From Rhizorhabdus sp947085315 (GTDB lineage Bacteria; Pseudomonadota; Alphaproteobacteria; Sphingomonadales; Sphingomonadaceae), in the NCBI GenBank assembly GCA_947085315.1, contig CAMTVW010000002.1, positions 62,001-126,000 of the forward strand: a DNA stretch of 64,000 nucleotides, read 5' to 3'. The notes beneath the pieces were generated by a model, which made no database searches, had not been told where the DNA came from, and saw only the letters and a program-made list of their open reading frames with translations. Positions 34,894 to 42,910 of the stretch are shown one piece after another; the first letter of the stretch is position 1, and every line of letters begins with the position of its first letter. The position numbers and the translations under genes are program-made.

Positions 34894-34923
34894 CGTTTTT
34901 ACGCTTGTGCGGGGTGCGTTGCC

Positions 34924-34944
34924 GGTTTCAACGCCGCTGAAACC
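34924..34944 (+). repeat. small palindrome between rsmE and gshA
   Basis: GGTTTCA and TGAAACC separated by seven bases. Related in form to the GTTTCAGC/GCTGAAAC hairpin at 39973. No T-run follows. Confidence 0.4.
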
Positions 34945-34971
34945 CCCTAGCAAGGTACCGATCGGTCCGCT

Positions 34972-36354
34972 ATGGGCGCGACGATGAGCACGCGCAAAGC
35001 AGCCGAAGGCGGAGAACCGCCGATCGAAACGCGCGAAGACCTGATTTCGGTCTTCGCCGGCGGCGAAAAACCCAAGGAAAAATGGCGCATCGGCACCGAG
35101 CACGAGAAGTTCGTGTTCTTCGAGGATTCGCATCGCGCGCCCTCCTATGAGGAGCGCGGAGGCATCCATGCGCTGCTGATCGGCCTTACCAAATATGGCT
35201 GGAAGCCGGTTTATGAGGGCGAGAATATCATCGCGCTCGAAGGCGCGGACGGTAATGTCAGCCTGGAGCCGGCGGGCCAGTTCGAACTGTCGGGCGCCCC
35301 GCTCGACAATCTTCACCAGACCTGCGCCGAAACCGGCCGCCATCTGGATCAGGTGAAGGAAATCGGCGAGAGACTGGGGATCGGCTTCCTGGGGTTGGGC
35401 CTGTGGCCCGACAAGAGCCGCGAAGAGCTGCCGATCATGCCGAAGGGCCGCTACGACATCATGCTGCGGCATATGCCGCGCGTCGGTTCGATGGGGCTCG
35501 ACATGATGCTGCGGACCTGCACCATCCAGACCAATCTCGATTATTCGAGCGAAGCGGACATGGTACGCAAGTTCCGCCTGAGCCTCGCGCTCCAGCCGCT
35601 CGCGACCGCGCTGTTCGCCAATTCGCCGTTCCTTGACGGAAAGCCCAACGGCTTCCTGAGCTATCGCAGCCATATCTGGACCGACACCGATCCGCATCGT
35701 ACCGGCATGCTGCCGTTCGTCTTCGAGGACGGCTTCGGCTATGAACGCTATGCCGACTACATGCTCGACGTGCCGATGTATTTCGCGTTCCGCGACGGCT
35801 ATGTCGACGCGGCCGGCCTCAGCTTCCGCGACTTCCTCGATGGCAAGCTGTCGGTGTTGCCCGGCGAGAAGCCGACCATCGCCGATTGGACCGACCATCT
35901 CTCGACCGCCTTCCCCGAGGTCCGGCTGAAGAGCTTCCTCGAGATGCGCGGTGCCGATGGCGGGCCGCACAGCCGGATCTGCGCGCTACCGGCATTCTGG
36001 GTCGGCCTGCTCTATGACGATGCCGCGATGGCGGCCGCCTGGGATGAGGTCAAGCACTGGACCATTGACGACCATCATCGCATCCGCGCCGAAGTGCCCA
36101 AGCTGGGGCTGAGGGCGCATGGACCGCGCGGCCGGACTTTCCTGGAGCTCGCCGGCCCAATCCTCGACATCGCCGCATCGGGCCTGAAGGCGCGCGCACG
36201 CCTGAACGGCGCGGGCGACGACGAGACGGGCTATCTGGCGCCGCTGCGCGACATCGTGGCACGCGGCAAGACCCCCGCCGAGGAGCTGCTGGACCTCTAT
36301 CATGGCGCATGGGGCGGCGACCTCAGCCGCGTTTATCAGGATGCACGCTTCTAG
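34972..36354 (+). CDS. gshA: glutamate-cysteine ligase, plant type
   Basis: First step of glutathione synthesis, 460 residues, of the alphaproteobacterial/plant GCS2 group. Recognisable segments: KWRIGTEHEKFVF (about 37-49), ALEGADGNVSLEPAGQFELS, MPRVGSMGLDMMLRTCTIQT, and RSHIWTDTDPHRTGMLPF. A second in-frame ATG at 34984 (MSTRKAAE) is an equally good start. gshB is not in the window. Confidence 0.93.
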   Translation: MGATMSTRKAAEGGEPPIETREDLISVFAGGEKPKEKWRIGTEHEKFVFFEDSHRAPSYEERGGIHALLIGLTKYGWKPVYEGENIIALEGADGNVSLEPAGQFELSGAPLDNLHQTCAETGRHLDQVKEIGERLGIGFLGLGLWPDKSREELPIMPKGRYDIMLRHMPRVGSMGLDMMLRTCTIQTNLDYSSEADMVRKFRLSLALQPLATALFANSPFLDGKPNGFLSYRSHIWTDTDPHRTGMLPFVFEDGFGYERYADYMLDVPMYFAFRDGYVDAAGLSFRDFLDGKLSVLPGEKPTIADWTDHLSTAFPEVRLKSFLEMRGADGGPHSRICALPAFWVGLLYDDAAMAAAWDEVKHWTIDDHHRIRAEVPKLGLRAHGPRGRTFLELAGPILDIAASGLKARARLNGAGDDETGYLAPLRDIVARGKTPAEELLDLYHGAWGGDLSRVYQDARF

Positions 36355-36443
36355 CAGCCATCCGAATTGACTCCCAAAGCGTGACGTTGGTGCAACAGTC
36401 GCTCCACAAATGCACCGGAATGGACATAATCTTGCGTTTTGGT

Positions 36444-36720
36444 AGGGACTCGGCCGGAGCCCCGCGATAGGGAGGCCGCGCTGCGTCGGCAGGGACATCC
36501 GCTAAAGTGGAGCCCTTCGCGGGAGAGGAATGCACCGGTGAAAGTCCGGTACGGCGTGCAGGACGTGGTGGCTGCGGTAAAATCGCGGATCGGCCAATGC
36601 CGAACGTGAGCCGGGGGACCGGCCCGCAGCTCCGCCTGCAGCGCGAAGCCGCGCACGACCAGAAATCACCAGTCATTCGGATCGGGCGTGCCGAAAAGTG
36701 GTAAACCACGCGCTCACCAG
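36444..36720 (+). ncRNA. candidate structured RNA, resembling a cobalamin riboswitch
   Basis: This 430-base gap (36355-36787) has no convincing gene but holds many stem-forming segments: CCCTTCGCGGG (36513), a CCGG-TGAAAGT-CCGG hairpin (36535), GTGGTAAACCAC (36698) and GCCGG-type stems. Three blocks lie in the order and spacing known for cobalamin riboswitches: GAGGAA before CCGGTGAAAGTCCGG, then GTGCA with a run near it, then GTGAGCCGGGGGACCGGCCC (36606), close to the B12-box form GAGCCAGGAGACCTGCC with three substitutions. The CCGCAACTGT core is not preserved. It could be a divergent riboswitch or an unrelated RNA acting on the CAP gene downstream. Confidence 0.35.
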
Positions 36721-36787
36721 TCTTACAAACCCACCGGCAAGCGCCGGCACCTAGGATCGCTCCATCGGATCGAGTGGAGTGGCAGCG

Positions 36788-37330
36788 ATGCGTTTCGGAA
36801 TCGGACGGGCCAGAGTGGTGAAGTTGGCGGGCGCGGTGGCGCTGGCCCTGGCGGCTCCGCTGGTGCAGGGCGCGACCGGCCTCAACAATCATTTCGACGA
36901 GCGGATTCTGGCGGGCCATAACCGCGAACGGTCCATGCTCGGCATCGCGCCGCTCGCCTGGGATCCGGCGCTCGCCCGCGATGCGCGCACCTATGCCGAT
37001 CACCTCGTCCGGCTCGGCTATCTGGTTCACTCCGAAGACGATCCGGCCGATCCCGATCCACAGGGCGAAAATCTGTGGGCCGGCACCTCGGGCTATTATG
37101 GCCCGGAGGCGATGGTCGGGCTGTGGGTCGACGAGAAGCAGGATTTCAAATCCGGCGTCTTCCCCAACAACAGCGTCAGCGGCGATCTGGAGAATGTCGC
37201 GCATTACACCCAGGTGGTGTGGCGATCATCGAAGGCGGTGGGCTGCGCGATCGCGCATGGCGGCGAGGACGACTTCCTGGTCTGCCGCTACAGCGAAGGC
37301 GGCAATGTGATCGGGGAAGTGCCGTTCTGA
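36788..37330 (+). CDS. secreted CAP/SCP-domain protein
   Basis: Protein of 180 residues with an N-terminal signal (VVKLAGAVALALAAPLVQGA) and one CAP (SCP/PR-1-like) domain: LAGHNRERSMLG, YADHLVRLGY, QGENLWAGTSGYYG, and HYTQVVWRSSKAVGC with the conserved His, and ending FLVCRYSEGGNVIGE. Bacterial CAP proteins are extracytoplasmic and of largely unknown function. A GTG nine bases earlier (36779) is possible. It follows the structured 430-base region. Confidence 0.88.
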   Translation: MRFGIGRARVVKLAGAVALALAAPLVQGATGLNNHFDERILAGHNRERSMLGIAPLAWDPALARDARTYADHLVRLGYLVHSEDDPADPDPQGENLWAGTSGYYGPEAMVGLWVDEKQDFKSGVFPNNSVSGDLENVAHYTQVVWRSSKAVGCAIAHGGEDDFLVCRYSEGGNVIGEVPF

Positions 37331-37512
37331 TTTGCGCCTCAGGCGCCGGCGGTCGCATCCGCTCCCTTGGCTTTCCTCGCTGCGCTCGGACGCGCTGCAC
37401 GCGCTTGCCTCTTCGATCCTCTACAAAGCGCTTGTGGGGCTAAAGGAGTGAAATTTCCCCTTAACGGAGGCTGGCATCCATGCCTCCTCCTCTGGCGCCA
37501 TCCGGCTTACGA

Positions 37513-37535
37513 GAAAAAGGCCCCTTCGCAGGGGG
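37513..37535 (-). terminator. intrinsic terminator for the PEP-CTERM gene
   Basis: On the minus strand a CCCCC/GGGG hairpin is followed by CCTTTTTC, about 48 bases past the stop of the PEP-CTERM gene. The rest of the 37331-37582 gap shows no gene. Confidence 0.65.
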
Positions 37536-37582
37536 TGATGGACCAGATGGGGTAGCATCCCGACAGCAGGCTCGCGATCAGA

Positions 37583-38092
37583 TCAACCCTTCGCGGGTTC
37601 GCCCTCAGGCTGCGTTCCGTTCTTGCGGTAGGTAACGCGCGCGACGCCGCCGATCAGGCCGAAGCCCAGCATCAGCTGCACCCAGGTCGATGGCTCGGGT
37701 ACGCCCGGCATGTCGTCGGTCGGCGGGCTACCGCCGCTCGGGGGGACGAAGATGGTCGGCGTCAGAGGCACTGCGGTGTCGGGCGGCGGCGCTTCGGCGA
37801 CCTGGATCGGTGGCGAATCGATTGGCGTCGGGCTTACCGCCGGCAGGTTCGACAGCGCGAAAGGGGTGACCGTCGGGCAAGGCGTGTCGGCGGAGGCGAC
37901 CTGAACGCCCTCCTCCTCGGCCGTCGCGCGGATGCGCGTCTTCGGCTTGGCATATTGGCGCGGCTGGGTGGCCTTGTGCACCGCGTCGCGAACCTGGGGG
38001 ACGCCAAGGCTCAGCGCGGTCGTTCCGGCCACCGGACAAACACAGGTCATCAGCAGCTTGGCCGCCTTTGACGCAACAGCTTCCTTCAACAT
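37583..38092 (-). CDS. PEP-CTERM sorting-domain protein (PEPxxWA-like)
   Basis: Protein of 169 residues. A hydrophobic N-terminal segment (LLMTCVCPVAGTTALSLGV, about 13-31) is followed by a Pro/Thr/Asp-rich stalk (about 65-130) and a C-terminal sorting signal: VPEPSTW (131-137), a transmembrane stretch VQLMLGFGLIGGVA, and a basic tail RVTYRKNG. This tripartite signal is the substrate mark for exosortases; the exosortase gene lies just across the divergent gap. A longer tail than usual follows the Arg/Lys cluster. Likely surface-anchored or secreted after cleavage. Confidence 0.85.
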   Translation of the reverse strand: MLKEAVASKAAKLLMTCVCPVAGTTALSLGVPQVRDAVHKATQPRQYAKPKTRIRATAEEEGVQVASADTPCPTVTPFALSNLPAVSPTPIDSPPIQVAEAPPPDTAVPLTPTIFVPPSGGSPPTDDMPGVPEPSTWVQLMLGFGLIGGVARVTYRKNGTQPEGEPAKG

Positions 38093-38303
38093 GAAGAACT
38101 ACCCCGAATACACCCCTGCGCAAACACCGCGCCCGGCATTTCTACCACAAAATTGTCTAACAACAAAAGTACAGGCGTAAACTTGTGCAAAATCGGTAAG
38201 GCAGCGCGCTTTGCCGCCGCAACCCGCTGTTCGCCTTGGCACCGATCCGCTATGACCGGTTTGCGAATGAGGGCCGATCTGGCTGTACGATAACCCGGAT
38301 GGA

Positions 38304-39248
38304 ATGGCGCAGGACTTGAGCGAACGGGCGGGCGACATGGCGAAGCAGCGGGTCGGGGCCAGCCCCGACCACTATGGCTGGGCCGATCTCGCGCCGCTCG
38401 GCCGCGCGCTCGCGCAGCACTGGCTGCTCGCGCTCGGGGTGCTCGCGCTGGTGCTGCCGACGCTGTACGGCGTCGCCACTGAAAATTGGTCGACCGAACA
38501 GGGTGCACATGGCCCGATCGTGATGGCCACCGCGCTATGGCTGTTCTGGCGCCGCTGGACCGAGGTCAAGGCGCTGGCCGAGCCGGGCGATACGCGGATC
38601 GCGCTGGCCGCCTTTCTGGTCGTCGCGCCGCTTTACGCGGTGGCGCGGATCATCAACGTCATCGAGGTCGAAGGCTTCATGATGTATGGGCTGCTGCTGA
38701 TCACCGCCTACTGGCTGGTCGGCTTTCGCCCGCTGCGGGCGATGTGGTTCCCGATCATCTACATGATGTTCATCTTCCCGCCGCCCGATTCGATCGTGGC
38801 GATGGTCACCCAGCCGCTGAAGATCGCGATCTCGCGCTCGGCGATCGACCTGCTATATCCGCTGGGCTATCCGATCGCCGGCTCGGGGGTGATGATCGTC
38901 ATCGGCCAGTATCAGCTGCTGATCGCGGCGGCGTGCGCGGGGCTCAATTCGCTGATCAGCCTGTCGGCAATCGGGCTGTTCTACATATACATCCGGCACA
39001 ATGCGAACTGGCGCTATGCGATGTTGCTGATGCTGGCGATCGTGCCGGTCGCGATCCTCGCCAATTTCATCCGCGTGATCGCGCTGATCCTGATCACCCA
39101 CCATCTTGGCGACGAGGCGGCGCAAGGCTTCCTCCATACCTTTTCGGGCATCACCATGTTCCTCTTCTCTGTGCTCGGCATCTTCGCGGTCGACGCGCTC
39201 GCCTCGCCGTTGCGCCACCGGCTGGCACGGGGCAGCGGCCCGCAATGA
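38304..39248 (+). CDS. xrtV: exosortase (XrtV type)
   Basis: Integral-membrane transpeptidase-like enzyme that cleaves PEP-CTERM signals, 314 residues, about eight helices. The presumed catalytic residues are in place: Cys211 (AAACAGLNS), Arg257 (LANFIRVIAL) and His278 (LHTFSG). The adjacent V-type EpsI-like protein and small accessory protein point to the XrtV subgroup of sphingomonads. An in-frame ATG at 38337 is an alternative start. The stop overlaps epsI by ATGA. Confidence 0.88.
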   Translation: MAQDLSERAGDMAKQRVGASPDHYGWADLAPLGRALAQHWLLALGVLALVLPTLYGVATENWSTEQGAHGPIVMATALWLFWRRWTEVKALAEPGDTRIALAAFLVVAPLYAVARIINVIEVEGFMMYGLLLITAYWLVGFRPLRAMWFPIIYMMFIFPPPDSIVAMVTQPLKIAISRSAIDLLYPLGYPIAGSGVMIVIGQYQLLIAAACAGLNSLISLSAIGLFYIYIRHNANWRYAMLLMLAIVPVAILANFIRVIALILITHHLGDEAAQGFLHTFSGITMFLFSVLGIFAVDALASPLRHRLARGSGPQ

Positions 39249-39967
39249 GCGACGATCCCATCGACCGGCCCATCCTCGACCGGATGCTGACGCGGCGTTC
39301 GATGATTGCCGGTGGGCTGCTGGGCGGCGCCAGCCTGCTCGCCAATTCGCGGCGGCCCGACGTCCCCTTCCGGATGATCAAGGGCGCCAGGATCAGCCCG
39401 CTCTTCCCGCTCCAGGTGGGCGATTGGGAATATAAGACGAGCAGCGGCCTCGTCCTGCCGCCGCCCGACCAGCTGAGCGACCGGCTCTACAATGCGATCC
39501 TGACACGCTATTATTCGTCGCCGACCCAGCTGCCGGTGATGATGCTCGTCGCCTATAACGGCAAGCAGGACGGGATGCTCCAGGTCCACCGGCCCGAGGC
39601 CTGCTATCCCGCCGCCGGCTATGAGATCGAGAGCCAGTCGATGATCCCGCTCGACGCGGGCGGTGGCGCGCGGGTACCGGGCCATTTCATGTCGGCGCGA
39701 AGCACCAGCCGCTATGAACAGCTGATCTACTGGACCCGGATCGGCAATGACTTCCCGACCCGCTGGTGGCAGCAGCATTGGGCGGTGGCGAAGGAGAATC
39801 TGAAGGGCCGCGTCCCCGACGGCGTGCTTGTCCGCTTCTCGACCGCCGCGCCCGACACCAGGACCGCGATCCTGACCCTTCAGCGCTTTATCAAGCCGCT
39901 GTTCGCCTCGCTCACTCCGCCCGCGCGGCGGCTGTTGTTTGGTGAAGCTGGGGCGCCGCTGCGCTAG
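39245..39967 (+). CDS. exosortase-associated EpsI-domain protein, V type
   Basis: Protein of 240 residues that starts four bases inside the exosortase gene. An N-terminal signal with a Tat-like RRSM (TRRSMIAGGLLGGASLLA) precedes the EpsI domain: FPLQVGDWEYKTSSGL, and the conserved QVHRPEACYPAAGYEIES. EpsI domains are often fused to exosortases (EpsH-EpsI); here it is separate. Likely acts in the periplasm with the exosortase or the polysaccharide pathway; the chemistry is unknown. Confidence 0.85.
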   Translation: MSDDPIDRPILDRMLTRRSMIAGGLLGGASLLANSRRPDVPFRMIKGARISPLFPLQVGDWEYKTSSGLVLPPPDQLSDRLYNAILTRYYSSPTQLPVMMLVAYNGKQDGMLQVHRPEACYPAAGYEIESQSMIPLDAGGGARVPGHFMSARSTSRYEQLIYWTRIGNDFPTRWWQQHWAVAKENLKGRVPDGVLVRFSTAAPDTRTAILTLQRFIKPLFASLTPPARRLLFGEAGAPLR

Positions 39968-39972
39968 GGTCT

Positions 39973-40013
39973 GTTTCAGCGAAGCTGAAACGGCGGTTCC
40001 ACGTCAGTGGAAC
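39973..40013 (+). repeat. two adjacent palindromes
   Basis: GTTTCAGC-GAA-GCTGAAAC (39973-39991) and GTTCCAC-GTCA-GTGGAAC (39996-40013), followed by ACAAACTCTA. They lie between the convergent EpsI-like and accessory genes and may stop transcription from both sides. A related element with the same ACAAACTCTA tail is at 58499. Confidence 0.6.
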
Positions 40014-40037
40014 AAACTCTAGGGCCGATACACCTGC

Positions 40038-40307
40038 CTATTCGGACGGCTTTTCCAGCGGCCGGAGCGCGACATGGATGTAGCCGAGCGTCCCGGCAAT
40101 CACCGCAATCGCAAGCAGGTGATATACAAGACCCCTTCCCCCCACGGCTTCGTTACCGAAATAATTGGCGACCGCGCAGCCAGCCGACGCGGCGAGATAT
40201 TGCCACATGGAATCGCGCGGTGGCCGCTCTCCCGCCGATCGCTGGAGAAACAACACGACCAGTCCCGCGAAGATCGCGACCGTCATCCAATCGTAAATTG
40301 TTTCCAA
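40038..40307 (-). CDS. XrtV sorting system accessory protein
   Basis: Small membrane protein with about three helices. The frame is open from 40436, but a TTG at 40307 with GGAGGG eight bases upstream yields an 89-residue protein starting (M)ETIYDWMTVAIFAGLVVLFL, the length and N-terminus I associate with the accessory protein of XrtV systems. Other segments: RDSMWQYLAASAGCAVANYFGNE and LLAIAVIAGTLGYIHVAL. It is on the opposite strand to xrtV and epsI, and overlaps no other gene. Role unknown. Confidence 0.7.
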   Translation of the reverse strand: METIYDWMTVAIFAGLVVLFLQRSAGERPPRDSMWQYLAASAGCAVANYFGNEAVGGRGLVYHLLAIAVIAGTLGYIHVALRPLEKPSE

Positions 40308-40420
40308 TTCAACGCCCTCCAACCCGAAATGGAGCCATACAGACTTGTCGCCGGGGCTGGCAATCATGTAGCACCATGGCGACAATGAATGTCCTATACG
40401 CGTCGGGGGACGGAGAAGTG

Positions 40421-41281
40421 ATGATAAAGTCTGCACTTACGGGCAGCATGATCGCCGCCTGCCTTATCTTGTCCGGCTGCGCGAAGGCGCCAAAGGGACA
40501 GATCGTCGCCATCGTCAACGGCGAGGAAATCTCGATCCAGGAACTCAACGCCGAGCTTCAGGGTGCACGCATCCCCGACAATGCGGACCGCACCGCGCTC
40601 CGCAAGCAGGTGCTGCAGCGGTTGATCGACCGCAAGCTGATCGCCGGACGGGCGCGTGAGCAGGGCCTCGACAAGACCCCCGAATATGTGATGCAGCAGC
40701 GCCGGGCGGACGAAAATCTGCTGGTCAGCATGCTCGGCCAGAAGATCGCATCGACCGTACCGATGCCCGACGATCGCGACATCGCGCAGTATATCGCCGA
40801 CAATCCCACCCAGTTCGGCGCGCGCGAGCGGCTGTTGCTCGACCAGATCCAGTTCGCCGCCCCCAAGGATGTCAAGCAGCTGCTGACGCTGCGCGACGCC
40901 CACACGCTCGATGACCTCGCCGTCGGCGTCCAGCGCCTCGGCCTGGCGTTCACGCGCGGCAAGGGGGTGATCGACACCGGCCGGCTCGACCCGCAGCTCG
41001 TCAAGGTGATCAACGGGCTGCCGCCGGGCGAGCCGTTCGTGCTGCCCTCCAACGGCCAATATGTCGCCAGCGTCATCGTCGGCCGCGACAGCACCCCGAC
41101 GCCGACCAGCATCTCGCGCCTCGCCGCCGCCGAGATGGTCCGCCGCCGCGAACTGACCGCCGAAAGCAAGGCCCAGGTCGCCCGCGCCCGCACCAGCGCG
41201 GAGATCCAGTATCAGCCCGGTTACGAGCCCGAGAAGACGGCGATCAAGGCAAGTCAGGCGAAGAAGGAAGGCGCCAAGTAA
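40421..41281 (+). CDS. EpsD-like peptidyl-prolyl isomerase lipoprotein
   Basis: Protein of 286 residues with a lipoprotein signal (IAACLILSGCAKAP, Cys near residue 18) and a SurA-N-like helical domain (IVNGEEISIQELNAELQGA, LRKQVLQRLIDRKLIAGRA) plus a reduced parvulin-like C-terminal part. Such EpsD-type proteins recur next to exosortase and exopolysaccharide genes. GGAGAA precedes the ATG at 40421. It may chaperone secreted or outer-membrane parts of the system. Confidence 0.8.
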   Translation: MIKSALTGSMIAACLILSGCAKAPKGQIVAIVNGEEISIQELNAELQGARIPDNADRTALRKQVLQRLIDRKLIAGRAREQGLDKTPEYVMQQRRADENLLVSMLGQKIASTVPMPDDRDIAQYIADNPTQFGARERLLLDQIQFAAPKDVKQLLTLRDAHTLDDLAVGVQRLGLAFTRGKGVIDTGRLDPQLVKVINGLPPGEPFVLPSNGQYVASVIVGRDSTPTPTSISRLAAAEMVRRRELTAESKAQVARARTSAEIQYQPGYEPEKTAIKASQAKKEGAK

Positions 41282-41336
41282 GGCGTCACGTCATCCCGGC
41301 AAAGCAGGGGTACATCGAGCGCGGGGCCGCCCTCCC

Positions 41337-41446
41337 TAGAGCATATTGTCGTTTTGCTGACCCGCTCACCCTGAGTAGGGGCTGAGCTCGTGGCACCTCA
41401 GGATGAGCGGTGGGGGCATGATCCTGATTTTCGGCGTCATGCTCTA
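41337..41446 (+). repeat. MITE-like 110-bp element with inverted ends
   Basis: TAGAGCAT at 41337 and ATGCTCTA at 41439 form inverted ends. Inside lie CCGCTCACCCTGAG (41362) with a complementary CTCAGGATGAGCGG, and GCATGA/TCATGC near the right end. The right end overlaps the stop codon of the sugar transferase gene. The remaining bases of the 41282-41443 gap contain a partial TCATCCCGGC unit and no gene. Confidence 0.6.
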
Positions 41447-42910
41447 ATACACATCCCGATCCCAGATCAGCCGCCACACCGTCTCGATGATGATCCGCAG
41501 GTCCAGCAGCAGCGACCAGTTCTCGATATAATACATGTCGAATTCGACCCGGCGCTTGGCGCGCTCGATCGTGCTGATCTCGCCGCGCAGGCCGCGCACC
41601 TGGGCGAGGCCGGTGATCCCCGGCTTGACCCGGTGGCGGGCGGCATAGCCGCGCACCGCTTCGAAATAATATTCGTCGCCGACCATCATCTGCGTCGCGT
41701 GCGGGCGCGGGCCGACGATCGACATCTCGCCGGTGAGCACATTGTAGAGTTGCGGCAGTTCGTCGATCGAGAGGCGGCGGATGATGCGGCCGAACGGCGT
41801 CACGCGCGGATCGCGGCGCGTCGTCCGCGCGGCGCCGGTCGAATCCTGCCGGTCGATATACATCGAACGGAATTTGAACACGCTGATCCGGACATTGTTG
41901 AAGCCGAAGCGTTCCTGACGGAACAGCACCGGGCCCCGGCTGGTGAGCTTGATCATCAGCGCGGTGAACAGCAGCAGCGGCGACAGCAGGACCAGCCCCA
42001 GCACCGCCAGCACCCGATCCTCGATCGCTTTCGATATCCGGTTGAGGTCGCGCATCGGCCGCTGCCACAGCGCGAACAGCGGCAGCGAGCCGATGAAGCG
42101 CATGCTATATTGCTGCGTCAGATCGAGCGCCTCGCGCGGCATCAGGCAGATGTCGACCGACACCTGCTGCAGCGCCTCGGCGATCTGGTCGAGCCGCGCC
42201 TGGCTGACCATCGGCAGCGCGATGACGACCATGTCGATGTCACCGCGCGCGATCCGCGAGACCAGCGCGTCGAGCCCGCCGATGAAGGGTAGGCTCCACG
42301 GCACCGGCCGCTCGATCCGGGTGGTGCGATCATCGGCGATCCCGACCACCGAGACATAGGGAAGCCGTTCGAGCTCGAGCAGGCGCAACACCCGTTCCGA
42401 ACTGCCATGATCGGCGCCGTAGATCACGATGCGCTGGCCAATATAGCCGTCGCGGACAAGCCGGAAGACGAGCTTGCGGACGACGAAGCGGCTGACGAAC
42501 AGCAGTGCTGCGGTGATGCCGAGATAGGAGAGCGCCAGGCCCCTTGAAAAGGGCTTGGCCTCGCCGAGCGCCCAGATCGTCACGATGACGAGCAGCGCGG
42601 CCAACAGGAATTCGAACGCCACCGCCTGATCGCTGTCGCCGCCGCGGCCCATCGGATGGGCATAGCTGTTGCGCGACAGCCGGATCAGGTAGAAATTGAC
42701 CCCGACGACGACCGCGACATTGACGTGCAGCCCGATGAAATATTGCGGGCCGAGGATCAGTTCGTAGCCGACCGGCGCGAGCAGCGCGCCGAGCAGGAGG
42801 CACAGGAAATCGACCCCCAGGATGATCGTCGCGATCACATTGGAGGTGAAGCGATATTTGCGCGACTGCGGCTCGGTCCGTTCGACCGGCCCTTCGATCC
42901 GGGTCAGCAT
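41444..42910 (-). CDS. polyprenyl-phosphate sugar-1-phosphate transferase (polysaccharide initiation)
   Basis: Transfers the first sugar phosphate to undecaprenyl phosphate, 488 residues. Four or five N-terminal helices, a central Rossmann-like domain (VIYGADHGSSERVLRLLE, about 165-290), a further helix (VLAVLGLVLLSPLLLFTAL) and the C-terminal catalytic domain with SRGPVLFRQERFGF, VFKFRSMY, RRLSIDELPQLYNVL and MSIVGPRPHA. WcaJ/PssY-like. The donor (glucose, galactose or other) cannot be read from the sequence. The ATG overlaps the stop of the TPR gene upstream. Confidence 0.9.
   Translation of the reverse strand: MLTRIEGPVERTEPQSRKYRFTSNVIATIILGVDFLCLLLGALLAPVGYELILGPQYFIGLHVNVAVVVGVNFYLIRLSRNSYAHPMGRGGDSDQAVAFEFLLAALLVIVTIWALGEAKPFSRGLALSYLGITAALLFVSRFVVRKLVFRLVRDGYIGQRIVIYGADHGSSERVLRLLELERLPYVSVVGIADDRTTRIERPVPWSLPFIGGLDALVSRIARGDIDMVVIALPMVSQARLDQIAEALQQVSVDICLMPREALDLTQQYSMRFIGSLPLFALWQRPMRDLNRISKAIEDRVLAVLGLVLLSPLLLFTALMIKLTSRGPVLFRQERFGFNNVRISVFKFRSMYIDRQDSTGAARTTRRDPRVTPFGRIIRRLSIDELPQLYNVLTGEMSIVGPRPHATQMMVGDEYYFEAVRGYAARHRVKPGITGLAQVRGLRGEISTIERAKRRVEFDMYYIENWSLLLDLRIIIETVWRLIWDRDVY

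Noticed and set aside
36507..36704. Plus-strand 65-codon frame within the structured region
   Set aside because: Low-complexity Arg/Gly content, no ribosome site, and the DNA is dominated by stems. Kept as part of the RNA candidate.
36444..36720. RNase P RNA
   Set aside because: The universal ACAGAA-type and AGAGGAAAGTCC segments expected for rnpB are not present together; only a GAAAGTCCGG match was seen.
36323..37204. Minus-strand frame of about 290 codons across the structured gap and CAP gene
   Set aside because: It is antisense to the CAP domain and shows no family motif; the CAP reading is much stronger.
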